Assembly: GCF_002551815.1 (NCBI RefSeq)
Contig: NZ_NVPR01000006.1
Location: 1-40,113 of the forward strand
Direction of reading: 5' to 3'
Origin: Bacillus sp. AFS098217
GTDB taxonomy: Bacteria; Bacillota; Bacilli; Bacillales; Bacillaceae_G
DNA length: 40,113 nt
Each line of letters opens with the position of its first letter. The first letter of the stretch is position 1. Of the stretch, positions 25,012 through 32,872 are shown in pieces. The notes beneath the pieces are model-generated. The model was not told the origin of the DNA and searched no databases. It saw only the letters and a program-made list of their open reading frames with translations. The position numbers and the translations under genes are program-made.

Positions 25012-26028
25012 ATGAAATCTGTCACATTAGACAAATTGCACCGTCCCTTAAGGGATTTACGTATTTCTGTTACCGATCGCTGTAATTTTCGCTGTCGATA
25101 TTGTATGCCGGAGGAAATATTTGGTCGTGATTATTCTTTTTTGTCTAATGATAAAATTTTGTCTTTTGATGAAATTGAAAGGGTGACACGTATTTTCGTT
25201 TCTTTAGGTGTAAGAAAGTTGCGTATTACTGGGGGAGAGCCTTTACTTCGGAAAAACCTTCCTGAACTAATCGAGCGACTTAACAAAATTGATGGAGTAG
25301 AGGATATCGGTTTAACTACAAATGGATCACTACTTAAGAAGTTTGCTCCTGATTTATATAAGGCGGGTTTATCACGTGTGACAGTTAGTTTGGATTCTTT
25401 GGACGAAGAGCGTTTCTCTTATTTAAATGGGAATAGAAGTAAAGTAAGAACGGTTCTTGGAGGAATACAGGCTGCAGCGGAAGTCGGGATGAAAATTAAA
25501 ATGAACATGGTTGTTCAAAAAGGAAAAAATGAACAGGACATCGTTCAGATGGCGCAATACTTTAAAGAGAATAAGCATATCCTTCGGTTTATTGAATATA
25601 TGGATGTGGGTAATTTTAACGGCTGGGAATTAGACGAGGTAGTTTCTAAACAAGAGATATTAGAGATGATTAATAAAGTGATGCCGCTTGAACGAATTGA
25701 AGCGAACTATCCTGGTGAAGTTGCCACTCGCTATCGTTATATCGGTAGCGATGAGGAAATAGGAATTATTTCATCTGTAACAGATTCTTTTTGTTCATCA
25801 TGTACAAGAGCTCGAATTTCTGCAGAAGGAAAATTATATACTTGTTTGTTTGCTTCTAAAGGAAATGATCTTAGAGAATTACTTCGTTCTGGGTATACCA
25901 ATGAGGAGATTACCGATGTTATTCGTGACATTTGGAATAATCGTTCAGATCGCTATTCAGATGAACGGTTAAGTAATACAAATAAAAAAACACTTCCAAA
26001 AATTGAAATGTCGCATATCGGTGGTTGA
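25012..26028 (+). CDS. moaA: GTP 3',8-cyclase MoaA
   Basis: A 338-residue radical-SAM enzyme catalysing the first step of molybdenum-cofactor synthesis from GTP. The SAM cluster is Cys24-x3-Cys28-x2-Cys31 (CNFRCRYC); the substrate-side cluster is Cys261-x2-Cys264-x13-Cys278; and the C-terminal GG needed for activity is present (SHIGG). GTGAGG precedes ATG 25012. A 126-nt gap from fdhD includes AT-rich sequence that could hold a promoter, but I see no convincing one. MoaC, its partner enzyme, is not in the window. Confidence 0.95.
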   Translation: MKSVTLDKLHRPLRDLRISVTDRCNFRCRYCMPEEIFGRDYSFLSNDKILSFDEIERVTRIFVSLGVRKLRITGGEPLLRKNLPELIERLNKIDGVEDIGLTTNGSLLKKFAPDLYKAGLSRVTVSLDSLDEERFSYLNGNRSKVRTVLGGIQAAAEVGMKIKMNMVVQKGKNEQDIVQMAQYFKENKHILRFIEYMDVGNFNGWELDEVVSKQEILEMINKVMPLERIEANYPGEVATRYRYIGSDEEIGIISSVTDSFCSSCTRARISAEGKLYTCLFASKGNDLRELLRSGYTNEEITDVIRDIWNNRSDRYSDERLSNTNKKTLPKIEMSHIGG

Positions 26029-26068
26029 GAAATAAATGATATATTAGGATGACATTCAAAACACTATG

Positions 26069-26095
26069 AAAGAAGGCTTTTAGTAGCTTCTTTTT
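26069..26095 (+). terminator. Terminator after moaA
   Basis: AAAGAAG (26069-26075) pairs with CTTCTTT (26087-26093), and T residues follow. It separates moaA from the transporter leader. Confidence 0.55.
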
Positions 26096-26133
26096 GATAT
26101 AGTAAATAGCGCGAAGTGGAAAGTGTGCAAGTT

Positions 26134-26250
26134 TTGCAGATTTTCTATTTTATAGTAAAAATGATGATTGATATCTCTGTAAGAGAAGTGCAGGGAGATT
26201 AAGCAGCATTCAAAAATCCTTACTATGTTAAGGTTTTTTTGAAGCTGCTT
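26134..26250 (+). promoter_or_regulatory. Promoter and terminator-containing leader before the formate transporter
   Basis: A possible promoter is TTGCAG (26134-26139), 16 nt, TAAAAA (26156-26161). About 30 nt later, after a hairpin with ATCTCT and GGGAGAT arms (about 26172-26199), comes a strong terminator: AAGCAGCATTC..CCTTA (26201-26222) with TAAGG..GAAGCTGCTT (26229-26250) and T run, ending 30 nt before the start codon. A terminator between promoter and gene implies attenuation. It does not resemble the leaders at 19940 and 30360. Confidence 0.5.
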
Positions 26251-26279
26251 TTTTATTTGAAAAAATGGAGGAATTGGTT

Positions 26280-27083
26280 ATGGCATTTCATAAACCGGAA
26301 AAAATCGCTGAGCTTGTCATTGAGTCCGGTGTTCAAAAAGTAAGGCAATCACTATCCGCTATGCTTATTCTCGGCTTTTTAGGAGGAGCATTCATTTCGT
26401 TAGGATTTTTGCTTAATATTCACGTTCTAGGTAATGTACCGGAGCAATGGGGAAGTTTAGTGGATTTTTTGGGAGGAGCAGTTTTTCCTATAGGGCTTAT
26501 GCTCGTTGTCTTGGCAGGAGGAGAATTAATTACGGGAAACATGATGTCACTGTCCATGGCATTGTATGCACGGAAAATTTCATTGAAAAATGTGTTAAAT
26601 AATTGGGTTTGGATAACTTTAACTAACTTTGCGGGTGCACTTTTCGTCGCTTATTGTTTCGGTCATCTTGGCGGGTTGACGGAAGGGACATATTTAAATA
26701 AAACGGTAGCGATAGCTCAAGATAAGTTACATGAATCGTTTGGGAGAACTTTAATTTCAGCAATTGGTTGTAACTGGCTTGTTTGCCTTGCGATTTGGTT
26801 AGCTTATGGAACAAACGATTTGATTGGGAAGATTGTTGGGATTTGGATTCCTATTATGGCATTTGTGGTAATTGGATTTCAGCAAGTAGTAGCAAATATG
26901 TTTGTCATCTCAGCAGTTATTTTTGCGGGTCAACTTACGTGGACGGATCTTGCTAAGAATTTTGTTCCTGTTTTTATCGGAAATGTAATTGGTGGAGCTG
27001 GATTTGTTGGATTTGCTTACTTTTCTTGTTATCAGAAACAAAGTCATATAGAGAAAGAGTTAAAAAAAAATAACCTCATATGA
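26280..27083 (+). CDS. Formate/nitrite transporter family channel
   Basis: A 267-residue FocA/NirC-family channel with six membrane helices and the family glycine/serine patterns (GGAFISLGFLL, FPIGLMLVVLAGGELITGNM, ISAIGCNWLVCLAIW, VVANMFVI). It moves formate (or nitrite) across the membrane as a pentamer. ATG 26280 follows ATGGAGGAATTGGTT; the ATG at 26265 overlaps that ribosome site and is rejected. Its place inside a formate dehydrogenase/Moco island argues for formate as substrate. Confidence 0.92.
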   Translation: MAFHKPEKIAELVIESGVQKVRQSLSAMLILGFLGGAFISLGFLLNIHVLGNVPEQWGSLVDFLGGAVFPIGLMLVVLAGGELITGNMMSLSMALYARKISLKNVLNNWVWITLTNFAGALFVAYCFGHLGGLTEGTYLNKTVAIAQDKLHESFGRTLISAIGCNWLVCLAIWLAYGTNDLIGKIVGIWIPIMAFVVIGFQQVVANMFVISAVIFAGQLTWTDLAKNFVPVFIGNVIGGAGFVGFAYFSCYQKQSHIEKELKKNNLI

Positions 27084-27132
27084 AGCAGGTTTTTTAATAT
27101 AAGAATTATCTAAAAGAAAGGAAGGCTATCTA

Positions 27133-28149
27133 ATGATAGAGCGGTATTCACGTCAACAGTTGTTCACTCCTATTGGGGGTAAAGGACAAGAGAAGATTAG
27201 AAATAAGCATGTGTTGATAGTGGGGGCAGGTGCATTAGGAAGTGCAAGTGCAGAGGGGTTTGTACGTGCAGGTATCGGAAAATTAACGATTATTGATCGT
27301 GATTACGTAGAATGGAGTAATTTACAAAGGCAACAGCTTTACGCCGAACAAGATGCGGTAGAAAAATTACCAAAAGCAATTGCAGCACAGAATCGTTTAA
27401 AACAAATCAATTCAGAAGTACAGATTCATGCTCTCGTGATGGATGCCAGAGTAGAAAATATGGAAGCTTTATTAGATGATGTCGATGTCATCATTGATGC
27501 AACAGATAATTTTGATATTCGATTTGTGATAAATGATCTATCACAAAAATATGATATTCCTTGGATTTATGGTTCTTGTGTCGGAGGATATGGCATGAGC
27601 TATACCATTATTCCAAGGAAAACACCGTGTTTAAATTGTGTACTGAAAAGTGTTCCCGTTACAGGAGCGACGTGTGACACAGTTGGAATCATTAGTCCAG
27701 CTGTCCAAATAGTCGCAGCATATCAAGTGGTAGAAGCATTCAAAATTTTAGTGGGAGATTTTCCAGCAATTAGAAACAGTTTTTTAATGTTTGATATATG
27801 GAGTAATCAACACCATTCTATCAAACTAGAAAAAATTAAAACGGACAATTGTCCTTCGTGCGGAACGCATAGAACTTATCCTTATTTATCTTATGAAAAC
27901 CAAACAAAGACAGTTGTTTTATGCGGGAGAAATACGGTTCAAATTAGACCGCCACATAATAGTCGTTACAATTTTGACCATTTAGAAAAACAACTAAAAA
28001 AACATGGGAAAGTAGATCGAAACCCGTATTTGCTATCTTGCCAACTAGATAATTATCGTATGGTCATTTTTCAGGATGGTCGTGTATTTATCCACGGGAC
28101 AAATGAAATTCAAAAAGCGAAAAAAATATACTATCGTTTATTAGGGTAA
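27133..28149 (+). CDS. moeB: MoeB/ThiF-family adenylyltransferase
   Basis: A 338-residue E1-like enzyme that adenylates the C-terminal Gly-Gly of MoaD for sulfur loading. The nucleotide site is VGAGALGSASAEGF (about 31-44) with DRDYVEWSNLQRQ; two zinc Cys pairs are visible, Cys166/169 (CLNC) and Cys240/243 (CPSC); GATCDTVG carries the conserved active-site-region Cys. The last 85 residues form an extra domain typical of the Bacillus MoeB/ThiF branch. AAAGGAAGG precedes ATG 27133, and moeA starts about 20 nt after its stop. The nearby MoaD ends in GG, making MoaD the likely partner rather than ThiS. Confidence 0.9.
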   Translation: MIERYSRQQLFTPIGGKGQEKIRNKHVLIVGAGALGSASAEGFVRAGIGKLTIIDRDYVEWSNLQRQQLYAEQDAVEKLPKAIAAQNRLKQINSEVQIHALVMDARVENMEALLDDVDVIIDATDNFDIRFVINDLSQKYDIPWIYGSCVGGYGMSYTIIPRKTPCLNCVLKSVPVTGATCDTVGIISPAVQIVAAYQVVEAFKILVGDFPAIRNSFLMFDIWSNQHHSIKLEKIKTDNCPSCGTHRTYPYLSYENQTKTVVLCGRNTVQIRPPHNSRYNFDHLEKQLKKHGKVDRNPYLLSCQLDNYRMVIFQDGRVFIHGTNEIQKAKKIYYRLLG

Positions 28150-28169
28150 CAGAAGGGATGAGAAAAATT

Positions 28170-29456
28170 ATGGAAAAACGAATACCGATTGCAGTTGGAG
28201 AGGCCGTCCATAAAGTAATGGAATTTGCCAATCATGGTTTAAAAGAACTGGTACCACTTGAATTAGCTTACGGACGTATACTAGCAGAGGATTTAGTAGC
28301 TGATCATGATGTTCCCTCCGTCAATCGCTCACCATATGATGGATTTGCTATTAGGGCAGAAGATACTGCCTGGGCAAGTTATGAGAATCCAACTATATTC
28401 GAAGTAACTGGCGAAATTGGGGCAGGTTCCGTATTTTCTCAAGAGGTAGGGCCATTTCAAGCGGTTCGAATCATGACGGGGGCACAAATTCCGAAAGGAT
28501 GTAACGCAGTTGTAATGCTAGAACTGACCCGCCAATATGAGGATGTCGGTAAAACCTATATGGAAGTGAAACGCTCATTCAAAAAAGGAGAAAATATTTC
28601 CTTTCAAGGTGAAGATACACGTAAAGGGACGATTCTTGCGAAGAGAGGATGTTACATTAATCCGGGTATTTCAGCTCTCCTTGCTACATTTGGTTACAGC
28701 GAAGTGCCAGTTGCCAAAAAGCCTGTAATTGGACTGTTAGCGACTGGGAGTGAGCTTCTTGATGTAAATGAATCACTACAACCTGGAAAAATTCGAAACA
28801 GTAATACGTACATGATATTGTCCCAAATTCGAAGAGCGGGGGGAAGAGTGAAGTGTTTTGGTAAGTTTAGTGACGATTTTAATACGTGTCACGCAGCCGT
28901 AAAAGAAGCGTTAAGCCAGGTAGATATGTTAATCACAACTGGTGGTGTTTCGGTAGGGGATTATGATTATTTGCCAGCTATCTACGAAAAATTAGGGGCG
29001 TCGGTTCTTTTTAACAAAGTTACAATGCGGCCGGGCAGCGTCACGACTGTAGCACAATTAAATGAAAAACTATTATTTGGATTATCAGGTAATCCGTCAG
29101 CTTGTTATGTAGGCTTTGAATTATTCGTAAGGCCTAGTATTCGTACCTATATGTTTAGTGAAAAACCACATTTAAAAAGAGAAAAAGCATTACTAGGAGA
29201 AGATTTTCTAAAACCTAATCCATTTACAAGATTTGTACGAGCAAAGCTCAAATATAACGAAGGACAACTAATCGCCTATCCATCAGGATTGGATAAGTCC
29301 AGTGCGGTTTCTTCATTAGCAGAATCAAACGCTTTTATCGTACTCCCAGGCGGTACAAGAGGATATAAAAAAGGAATGTTCGTAGATGTTCTCCTATTAG
29401 AAGATAATCAAGGAAGTGAATGGCCTTGGAGCAATATTATTCCATCCTATAAATAA
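28170..29456 (+). CDS. moeA: Molybdopterin molybdenumtransferase MoeA
   Basis: The enzyme inserts molybdate into adenylated molybdopterin. It has 428 residues from ATG 28170, preferred over ATG 28158, which lies within the AGAAGGGATGAG ribosome-site region. Conserved segments: NRSPYDGFAIRAED, RIMTGAQIP, GCNAVVMLE, LATGSELLD, ITTGGVSVGDYD (the MoCF-type site with the catalytic Asp), and FGLSGNPSACYVGFELFVRP. Domains I-IV are complete. It follows moeB closely. Confidence 0.94.
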   Translation: MEKRIPIAVGEAVHKVMEFANHGLKELVPLELAYGRILAEDLVADHDVPSVNRSPYDGFAIRAEDTAWASYENPTIFEVTGEIGAGSVFSQEVGPFQAVRIMTGAQIPKGCNAVVMLELTRQYEDVGKTYMEVKRSFKKGENISFQGEDTRKGTILAKRGCYINPGISALLATFGYSEVPVAKKPVIGLLATGSELLDVNESLQPGKIRNSNTYMILSQIRRAGGRVKCFGKFSDDFNTCHAAVKEALSQVDMLITTGGVSVGDYDYLPAIYEKLGASVLFNKVTMRPGSVTTVAQLNEKLLFGLSGNPSACYVGFELFVRPSIRTYMFSEKPHLKREKALLGEDFLKPNPFTRFVRAKLKYNEGQLIAYPSGLDKSSAVSSLAESNAFIVLPGGTRGYKKGMFVDVLLLEDNQGSEWPWSNIIPSYK

Positions 29457-29555
29457 TAGAGTTTTAAAAAAACGGGAAGATAATGCTGATGGGAAAATAA
29501 ATTACAAGAGCTGTGAAAAAAGAAACAATATTAGCTATTCAAGTTAGCAGAGGTT

Positions 29556-29575
29556 AAAAAATGAATTCATTTTTT
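29556..29575. repeat. Perfect 20-bp palindrome upstream of moaE
   Basis: AAAAAATGAATTCATTTTTT is fully self-complementary and sits 22 bp before moaE, in the only sizeable gap (141 bp) between moeA and moaD. It could be a weak terminator or a protein-binding site. Confidence 0.4.
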
Positions 29576-29597
29576 ATTAAGATAGCGAGGAAATTTG

Positions 29598-30062
29598 ATG
29601 GGACAAGTATTATTTGAAATTGTAGATACTCCTATTTTAGTCGAAGAAGTAACGAATAAGGTAGCAAGAAGAGAAGCAGGTGCGATTACAACTTTTATTG
29701 GAACAGTAAGAGAATTAACAAAAGGAAAACGAACGTTACATTTAGAGTATGAAGCATATAAACCGATGGCAGTAAAAAAGCTTACTCAAATTGGTGAAGA
29801 AATTAAGAAAAAGTGGCCGGACGCAAAAATAGCAATTACACACCGGGTGGGACGACTAGGAATAATGGATATTGCAGTTGTAATTGCAGTTTCGTCGCCA
29901 CATCGTAAAGCGGCCTACGAAGCGAATGAATACGCAATTGAACGCATTAAACAAATCGTCCCAATTTGGAAAAAAGAATTTTGGGAAGATGGAACAATGT
30001 GGATTGGAGATCAGCTTGAAAATACTCCGTACCCAGAAGGGAAACCCAAGAAGGAAGAGTGA
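29598..30062 (+). CDS. moaE: Molybdopterin synthase catalytic subunit MoaE
   Basis: A 154-residue subunit that, with thiocarboxylated MoaD, converts cyclic pyranopterin monophosphate to molybdopterin. Visible family segments: GAITTFIGTVRE, LEYEAYKPMAVKKL (with the active-site Lys region), HRVGRLGIMDIAVVIAVSSPHR and PIWKKEFWEDG. ATG 29598 lies 7 nt after GCGAGG; the TTG just before it is a weaker choice. moaD follows after 4 nt. Confidence 0.95.
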   Translation: MGQVLFEIVDTPILVEEVTNKVARREAGAITTFIGTVRELTKGKRTLHLEYEAYKPMAVKKLTQIGEEIKKKWPDAKIAITHRVGRLGIMDIAVVIAVSSPHRKAAYEANEYAIERIKQIVPIWKKEFWEDGTMWIGDQLENTPYPEGKPKKEE

Positions 30063-30066
30063 GAAG

Positions 30067-30303
30067 ATGATTACAATTTTATTGTTCGCAAATTTGCGAG
30101 AGGAAGTCGGCTCAGACCAATTAGTAATAATAGAAAAAAAAGAGGTCAGAGTTCATCAATTAAAAAAATGGCTCAAGGATAGCTATCGTTTACAATCTTT
30201 GAATCAAGTCATGACGGCTATCAACGAAGAATTTGCAATTGACGAAGATATTGTAAAAGACGGAGATACAGTTGCGTTTATCCCGCCTGTAAGTGGAGGA
30301 TAA
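30067..30303 (+). CDS. moaD: Molybdopterin synthase sulfur carrier subunit MoaD
   Basis: A 78-residue ubiquitin-fold protein, MITILLFANLREEVG at the N-terminus and VAFIPPVSGG at the C-terminus. The terminal Gly-Gly is adenylated by MoeB and then carries the thiocarboxylate used by MoaE. The start at 30067 is within AGTGAGAAG-ATG, 4 nt after the moaE stop, so the two are translationally linked. Confidence 0.95.
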   Translation: MITILLFANLREEVGSDQLVIIEKKEVRVHQLKKWLKDSYRLQSLNQVMTAINEEFAIDEDIVKDGDTVAFIPPVSGG

Positions 30304-30359
30304 TATTGTTTGGTTTTTGTTTTAAATATAGCATCTTTCAAAGTCATTTACTTAAAATA

Positions 30360-30513
30360 GATGGAATGATAATAATGGATTGTTATCATTTTATCACTTT
30401 TATTTATGTTATAAATGGTTGGATTGGTATATTAGTAAGTATTGCTAGTAATCTATTCCACCATGAGTACACAAGCCTATCTCATTAGGTTCGAGTACTC
30501 GTGGTGTTTTTTT
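30360..30513 (+). promoter_or_regulatory. Structured 5' leader with terminator, candidate new riboswitch (copy B)
   Basis: Same architecture as the leader at 19940: GATGG (30360-30364)/TTATC (30391-30395) around a perfect hairpin AATGATAA (30365-30372)/TTATCATT (30383-30390); ATTTAT/ATAAAT hairpin; GGATTGG (30421-30427)/CTATTCC (30453-30459) capped by TTAGTA (30432-30437)/TGCTAG (30443-30448); and terminator CACCATGAGTAC (30459-30470)/GTACTCGTGGTG (30495-30506) plus seven T. Compared with copy A, 37 of 47 positions from GGATTGG to CCATGA and one base beyond are identical, while helix positions change in pairs or to G-U. I see no clear promoter, so it may also attenuate read-through from moaD. 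Confidence 0.7.
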
Positions 30514-30549
30514 GTATACAAATTAAGAGGACAGAAAGGAATGAGATTT

Positions 30550-31599
30550 ATGCTTACTCATGCGCAAATTATGAACGCTCTAAGCCATGTTCAAGATCCA
30601 GAGTTGCACAAAAGTATCGTGGAATTAAACATGGTAAGAAATATTCAAATTGATGGTACACAGATTCAACTTGAAGTTATTTTAACTATTCAAGGTTGTC
30701 CGCTAAAGGCAAAAATTCAACAAGATATTGAGGACTCTCTTCGAAACATTGGAGCCTCTAAGGTGTCTTTGACTTTAGGCTTCATGACACCGGAAGAACG
30801 AGCTGCATTAACAGAGACTTTAAAGAAAAATTCTAGAACGGAAACCGGCATGCCCAGTATGCTGCGACCAGATTCAGGTGTACGTTTTATTGCTGTGACA
30901 AGCGGAAAAGGTGGAGTCGGGAAATCAACTGTGACGATTAACCTTGCTACTGCTTTAGCCCGTATGGGGAAAAAGGTTGGGATTTTAGATGCAGATATAT
31001 ATGGATTTAGTATCCCTGCTATGATGGAAGCTAATCAAAAGCCAACAATGATAGATCAGACAGCGATTCCGGTCGTTAGTCACGACGTTAAAATCATGTC
31101 AATGGGATTTTTTACAGAGGGTAATAATCCAGTTATGTGGCGAGGACCAATGCTCAACAAATGGATTCAAAATTTCCTTGCCAACACTCACTGGGGAGAA
31201 TTAGATTATCTTTTTCTTGATTTGCCTCCTGGTACAGGAGATGTTGCGATTGATGTGGCTGCAATGATTCCTCACGCGAAGAAAATTATAGTTACTACTC
31301 CTCATAATGTAGCTTCGTTTGTTGCTTCCAGAGTAGGGGTAATGGCAAAGCATACAAAACACGATATTTTAGGTATCGTTGAGAATATGGCATATTATGA
31401 GGAACAAGATGGTTCAAGGAATTATCTCTTTGGGAAAGGTGGCGGCGAAATGTTAGCAGAACAACTGCAAACAGAAGTGATAGCACAAATACCTTTTGCA
31501 AAGCCTGAAGAAAATAAAGGTTCGTCCGTATATGACAAAGATTCGCTTGTTGGAGAGATGTTTACATCTTTAGCTCAAGATCTTATCTACAAAGGGTAA
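30550..31599 (+). CDS. mrp: Mrp/SalA-type P-loop ATPase (Fe-S carrier family)
   Basis: A 349-residue Mrp/NBP35 protein: N-terminal MIP18/DUF59 domain (about 1-80, including QGCPLKAKI), then the deviant Walker A SGKGGVGKST (about 116-125), DADIYGFS, and LDLPPGTGD. ATG 30550 lies 9 nt after AAAGGA; ATG 30541 touches that site. The C-terminal CPxC pair that binds Fe-S in NBP35/ApbC is absent (ENMAYYEEQDGSRNY there), as in B. subtilis SalA. Sharing its leader with formate dehydrogenase suggests a dedicated role in maturing that Fe-S-rich enzyme. Confidence 0.9.
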   Translation: MLTHAQIMNALSHVQDPELHKSIVELNMVRNIQIDGTQIQLEVILTIQGCPLKAKIQQDIEDSLRNIGASKVSLTLGFMTPEERAALTETLKKNSRTETGMPSMLRPDSGVRFIAVTSGKGGVGKSTVTINLATALARMGKKVGILDADIYGFSIPAMMEANQKPTMIDQTAIPVVSHDVKIMSMGFFTEGNNPVMWRGPMLNKWIQNFLANTHWGELDYLFLDLPPGTGDVAIDVAAMIPHAKKIIVTTPHNVASFVASRVGVMAKHTKHDILGIVENMAYYEEQDGSRNYLFGKGGGEMLAEQLQTEVIAQIPFAKPEENKGSSVYDKDSLVGEMFTSLAQDLIYKG

Positions 31600-31653
31600 T
31601 TTATCCCGCATTAACGGGCAGTAAGACCCCCGCTGATGGAAGTTTCAATTTAT
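31600..31653. repeat. Internally deleted bcr1 element
   Basis: TTTAT at 31600-31604 and at 31649-31653 flank 44 bp that keep the two bcr1 ends (CCCGCATTAACGGGCAGTAA and GCTGATGGAAGTTTCAA) but lack the central 100 bp. It begins on the base after the mrp stop codon. Confidence 0.8.
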
Positions 31654-31658
31654 CAGAA

Positions 31659-31714
31659 AACTAGAAGATCGGCATAAAAATAGTAGGAAATTTCTTTATG
31701 CCAATCTTCTAGTT
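31659..31714. repeat. 20-bp inverted repeat after the Moco island
   Basis: AACTAGAAGATCGGCATAAA (31659-31678) pairs with 31695-31714 (one G-U) with a 16-nt loop. There is no clean T run, so it may be a weak terminator for mrp or an independent intergenic repeat. Confidence 0.55.
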
Positions 31715-31858
31715 AGCTAAAATAACTCTTCGTCTCTTATGAAGATAAAACGAAAACAGAAATATGCGGAATCGTACCCTTTTTCTTTTACGAAATGTAG
31801 GGATATGTCTACAGTATAAAGAATTTTAGTTTTGTATACATAAAAAGGGGGAGCTATA

Positions 31859-32740
31859 TTGAAAGAGTATGATTGGAATAATAAGTTAGAGTATTTGAGA
31901 AATACAAGGGATTTATACTACAACGACGATTATCTATGTTTTTTAGTAAATTCCGTTTGGAAGATTTCTAAACCAGTGCATATTATTGATTATGGTTGTG
32001 GATACGGTTATTTAGGGCTAAAACTGCTACCTTTGTTACCAATTGGATCAAAATATACAGGAATTGATAAAGGGGAGCATTTAATTAATGAAGCAAAGAA
32101 ATTATTTCAAGAGCTTCCGTATGAATCAGGATTTATTGAGGCAGATGCTAGTGAAATTAAATTAGAGAGTAAGTATGATGTAGCAGTTTGCCATGCTTTT
32201 TTACTACATATGAATGATCCAAAAACAATGTTGCAAAAAATGATAGATTTGGTCGTTGATGGAGGTAATATCATATGTTTCGAGCCACACTGGATTTCTA
32301 ATATGTCTTCGTACAATCTTAATCAACTTGATCAATCCGAAATGATTCAGATTGGTGTTCTTCAAAAGTTATTTGAAAATGATGAAAAACGGAATGGAAA
32401 AGATGGGAACATTGGGATTAAATTACCCGTATATCTGAGTGATTTAGGCGTGGAAAATATTGAGTGCCGGGTTAGTGATAAAGTTAATTTTCTTAACGCT
32501 AATGTGAATCAAGCAGATAAAAAGCAATTGTATCATTCTTTAAGGGAAGAAGGCGTAGGCAATATTCCTGCTGAAAAGGAAGAGTTCATTAAACGTTTAA
32601 TAAATCGAGGACTGACGTTTAATGAAGCGATGACACAGTACGAAGCAGAACTACGATTTTCTAAAAAGTTCAATATGGATTCTTCTTTAGTCTATGCTCC
32701 AAGTATGAAAATTACTTTTGGTGTAGTAAAAAAGAGGTAG
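31859..32740 (+). CDS. Class I SAM-dependent methyltransferase
   Basis: A 293-residue protein starting at TTG 31859, 5-6 nt after AAAAAGGGGGAG. Motif I is IIDYGCGYGYLG (about 43-54), GIDKGEHLINEA gives the acidic ribose contact, EADAS (about 98) and VAVCHAFLLHMNDP (motif IV/post-IV) follow; the C-terminal 110 residues form a helical extension (GLTFNEAMTQYEAELRF) not seen in minimal methyltransferases. The layout resembles small-molecule methylating enzymes of the Methyltransf_25/31 groups. Substrate unknown; monocistronic. Confidence 0.82.
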   Translation: MKEYDWNNKLEYLRNTRDLYYNDDYLCFLVNSVWKISKPVHIIDYGCGYGYLGLKLLPLLPIGSKYTGIDKGEHLINEAKKLFQELPYESGFIEADASEIKLESKYDVAVCHAFLLHMNDPKTMLQKMIDLVVDGGNIICFEPHWISNMSSYNLNQLDQSEMIQIGVLQKLFENDEKRNGKDGNIGIKLPVYLSDLGVENIECRVSDKVNFLNANVNQADKKQLYHSLREEGVGNIPAEKEEFIKRLINRGLTFNEAMTQYEAELRFSKKFNMDSSLVYAPSMKITFGVVKKR

Positions 32741-32791
32741 TGTAGGTTTTGAGGTTAAAAATAAAGAACCTCTTTCATATATTAATGTGAT

Positions 32792-32837
32792 AAAGCTTCT
32801 AAACATATATGTCTTATATGTTAGAAGCTTTATTTTT
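32792..32837. terminator. Bidirectional terminator
   Basis: AAAGCTTCTAAACATATA pairs with TATATGTTAGAAGCTTT (one bulged A) and is followed by ATTTTTT. It lies between the methyltransferase and the convergent MFS gene. Confidence 0.8.
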
Positions 32838-32872
32838 TCAGGCTATATTTATTTTTGTTCCTCGTATAAGAA

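Noticed and set aside
29884-30303. Longer start for MoaD within moaE
   Set aside because: The extension is moaE sequence in another frame; ATG 30067 gives a standard 78-residue MoaD.
30306-30488. Open frame inside the mrp leader
   Set aside because: It lies over the conserved RNA structure; conservation between the two leaders follows RNA helices, not codons.
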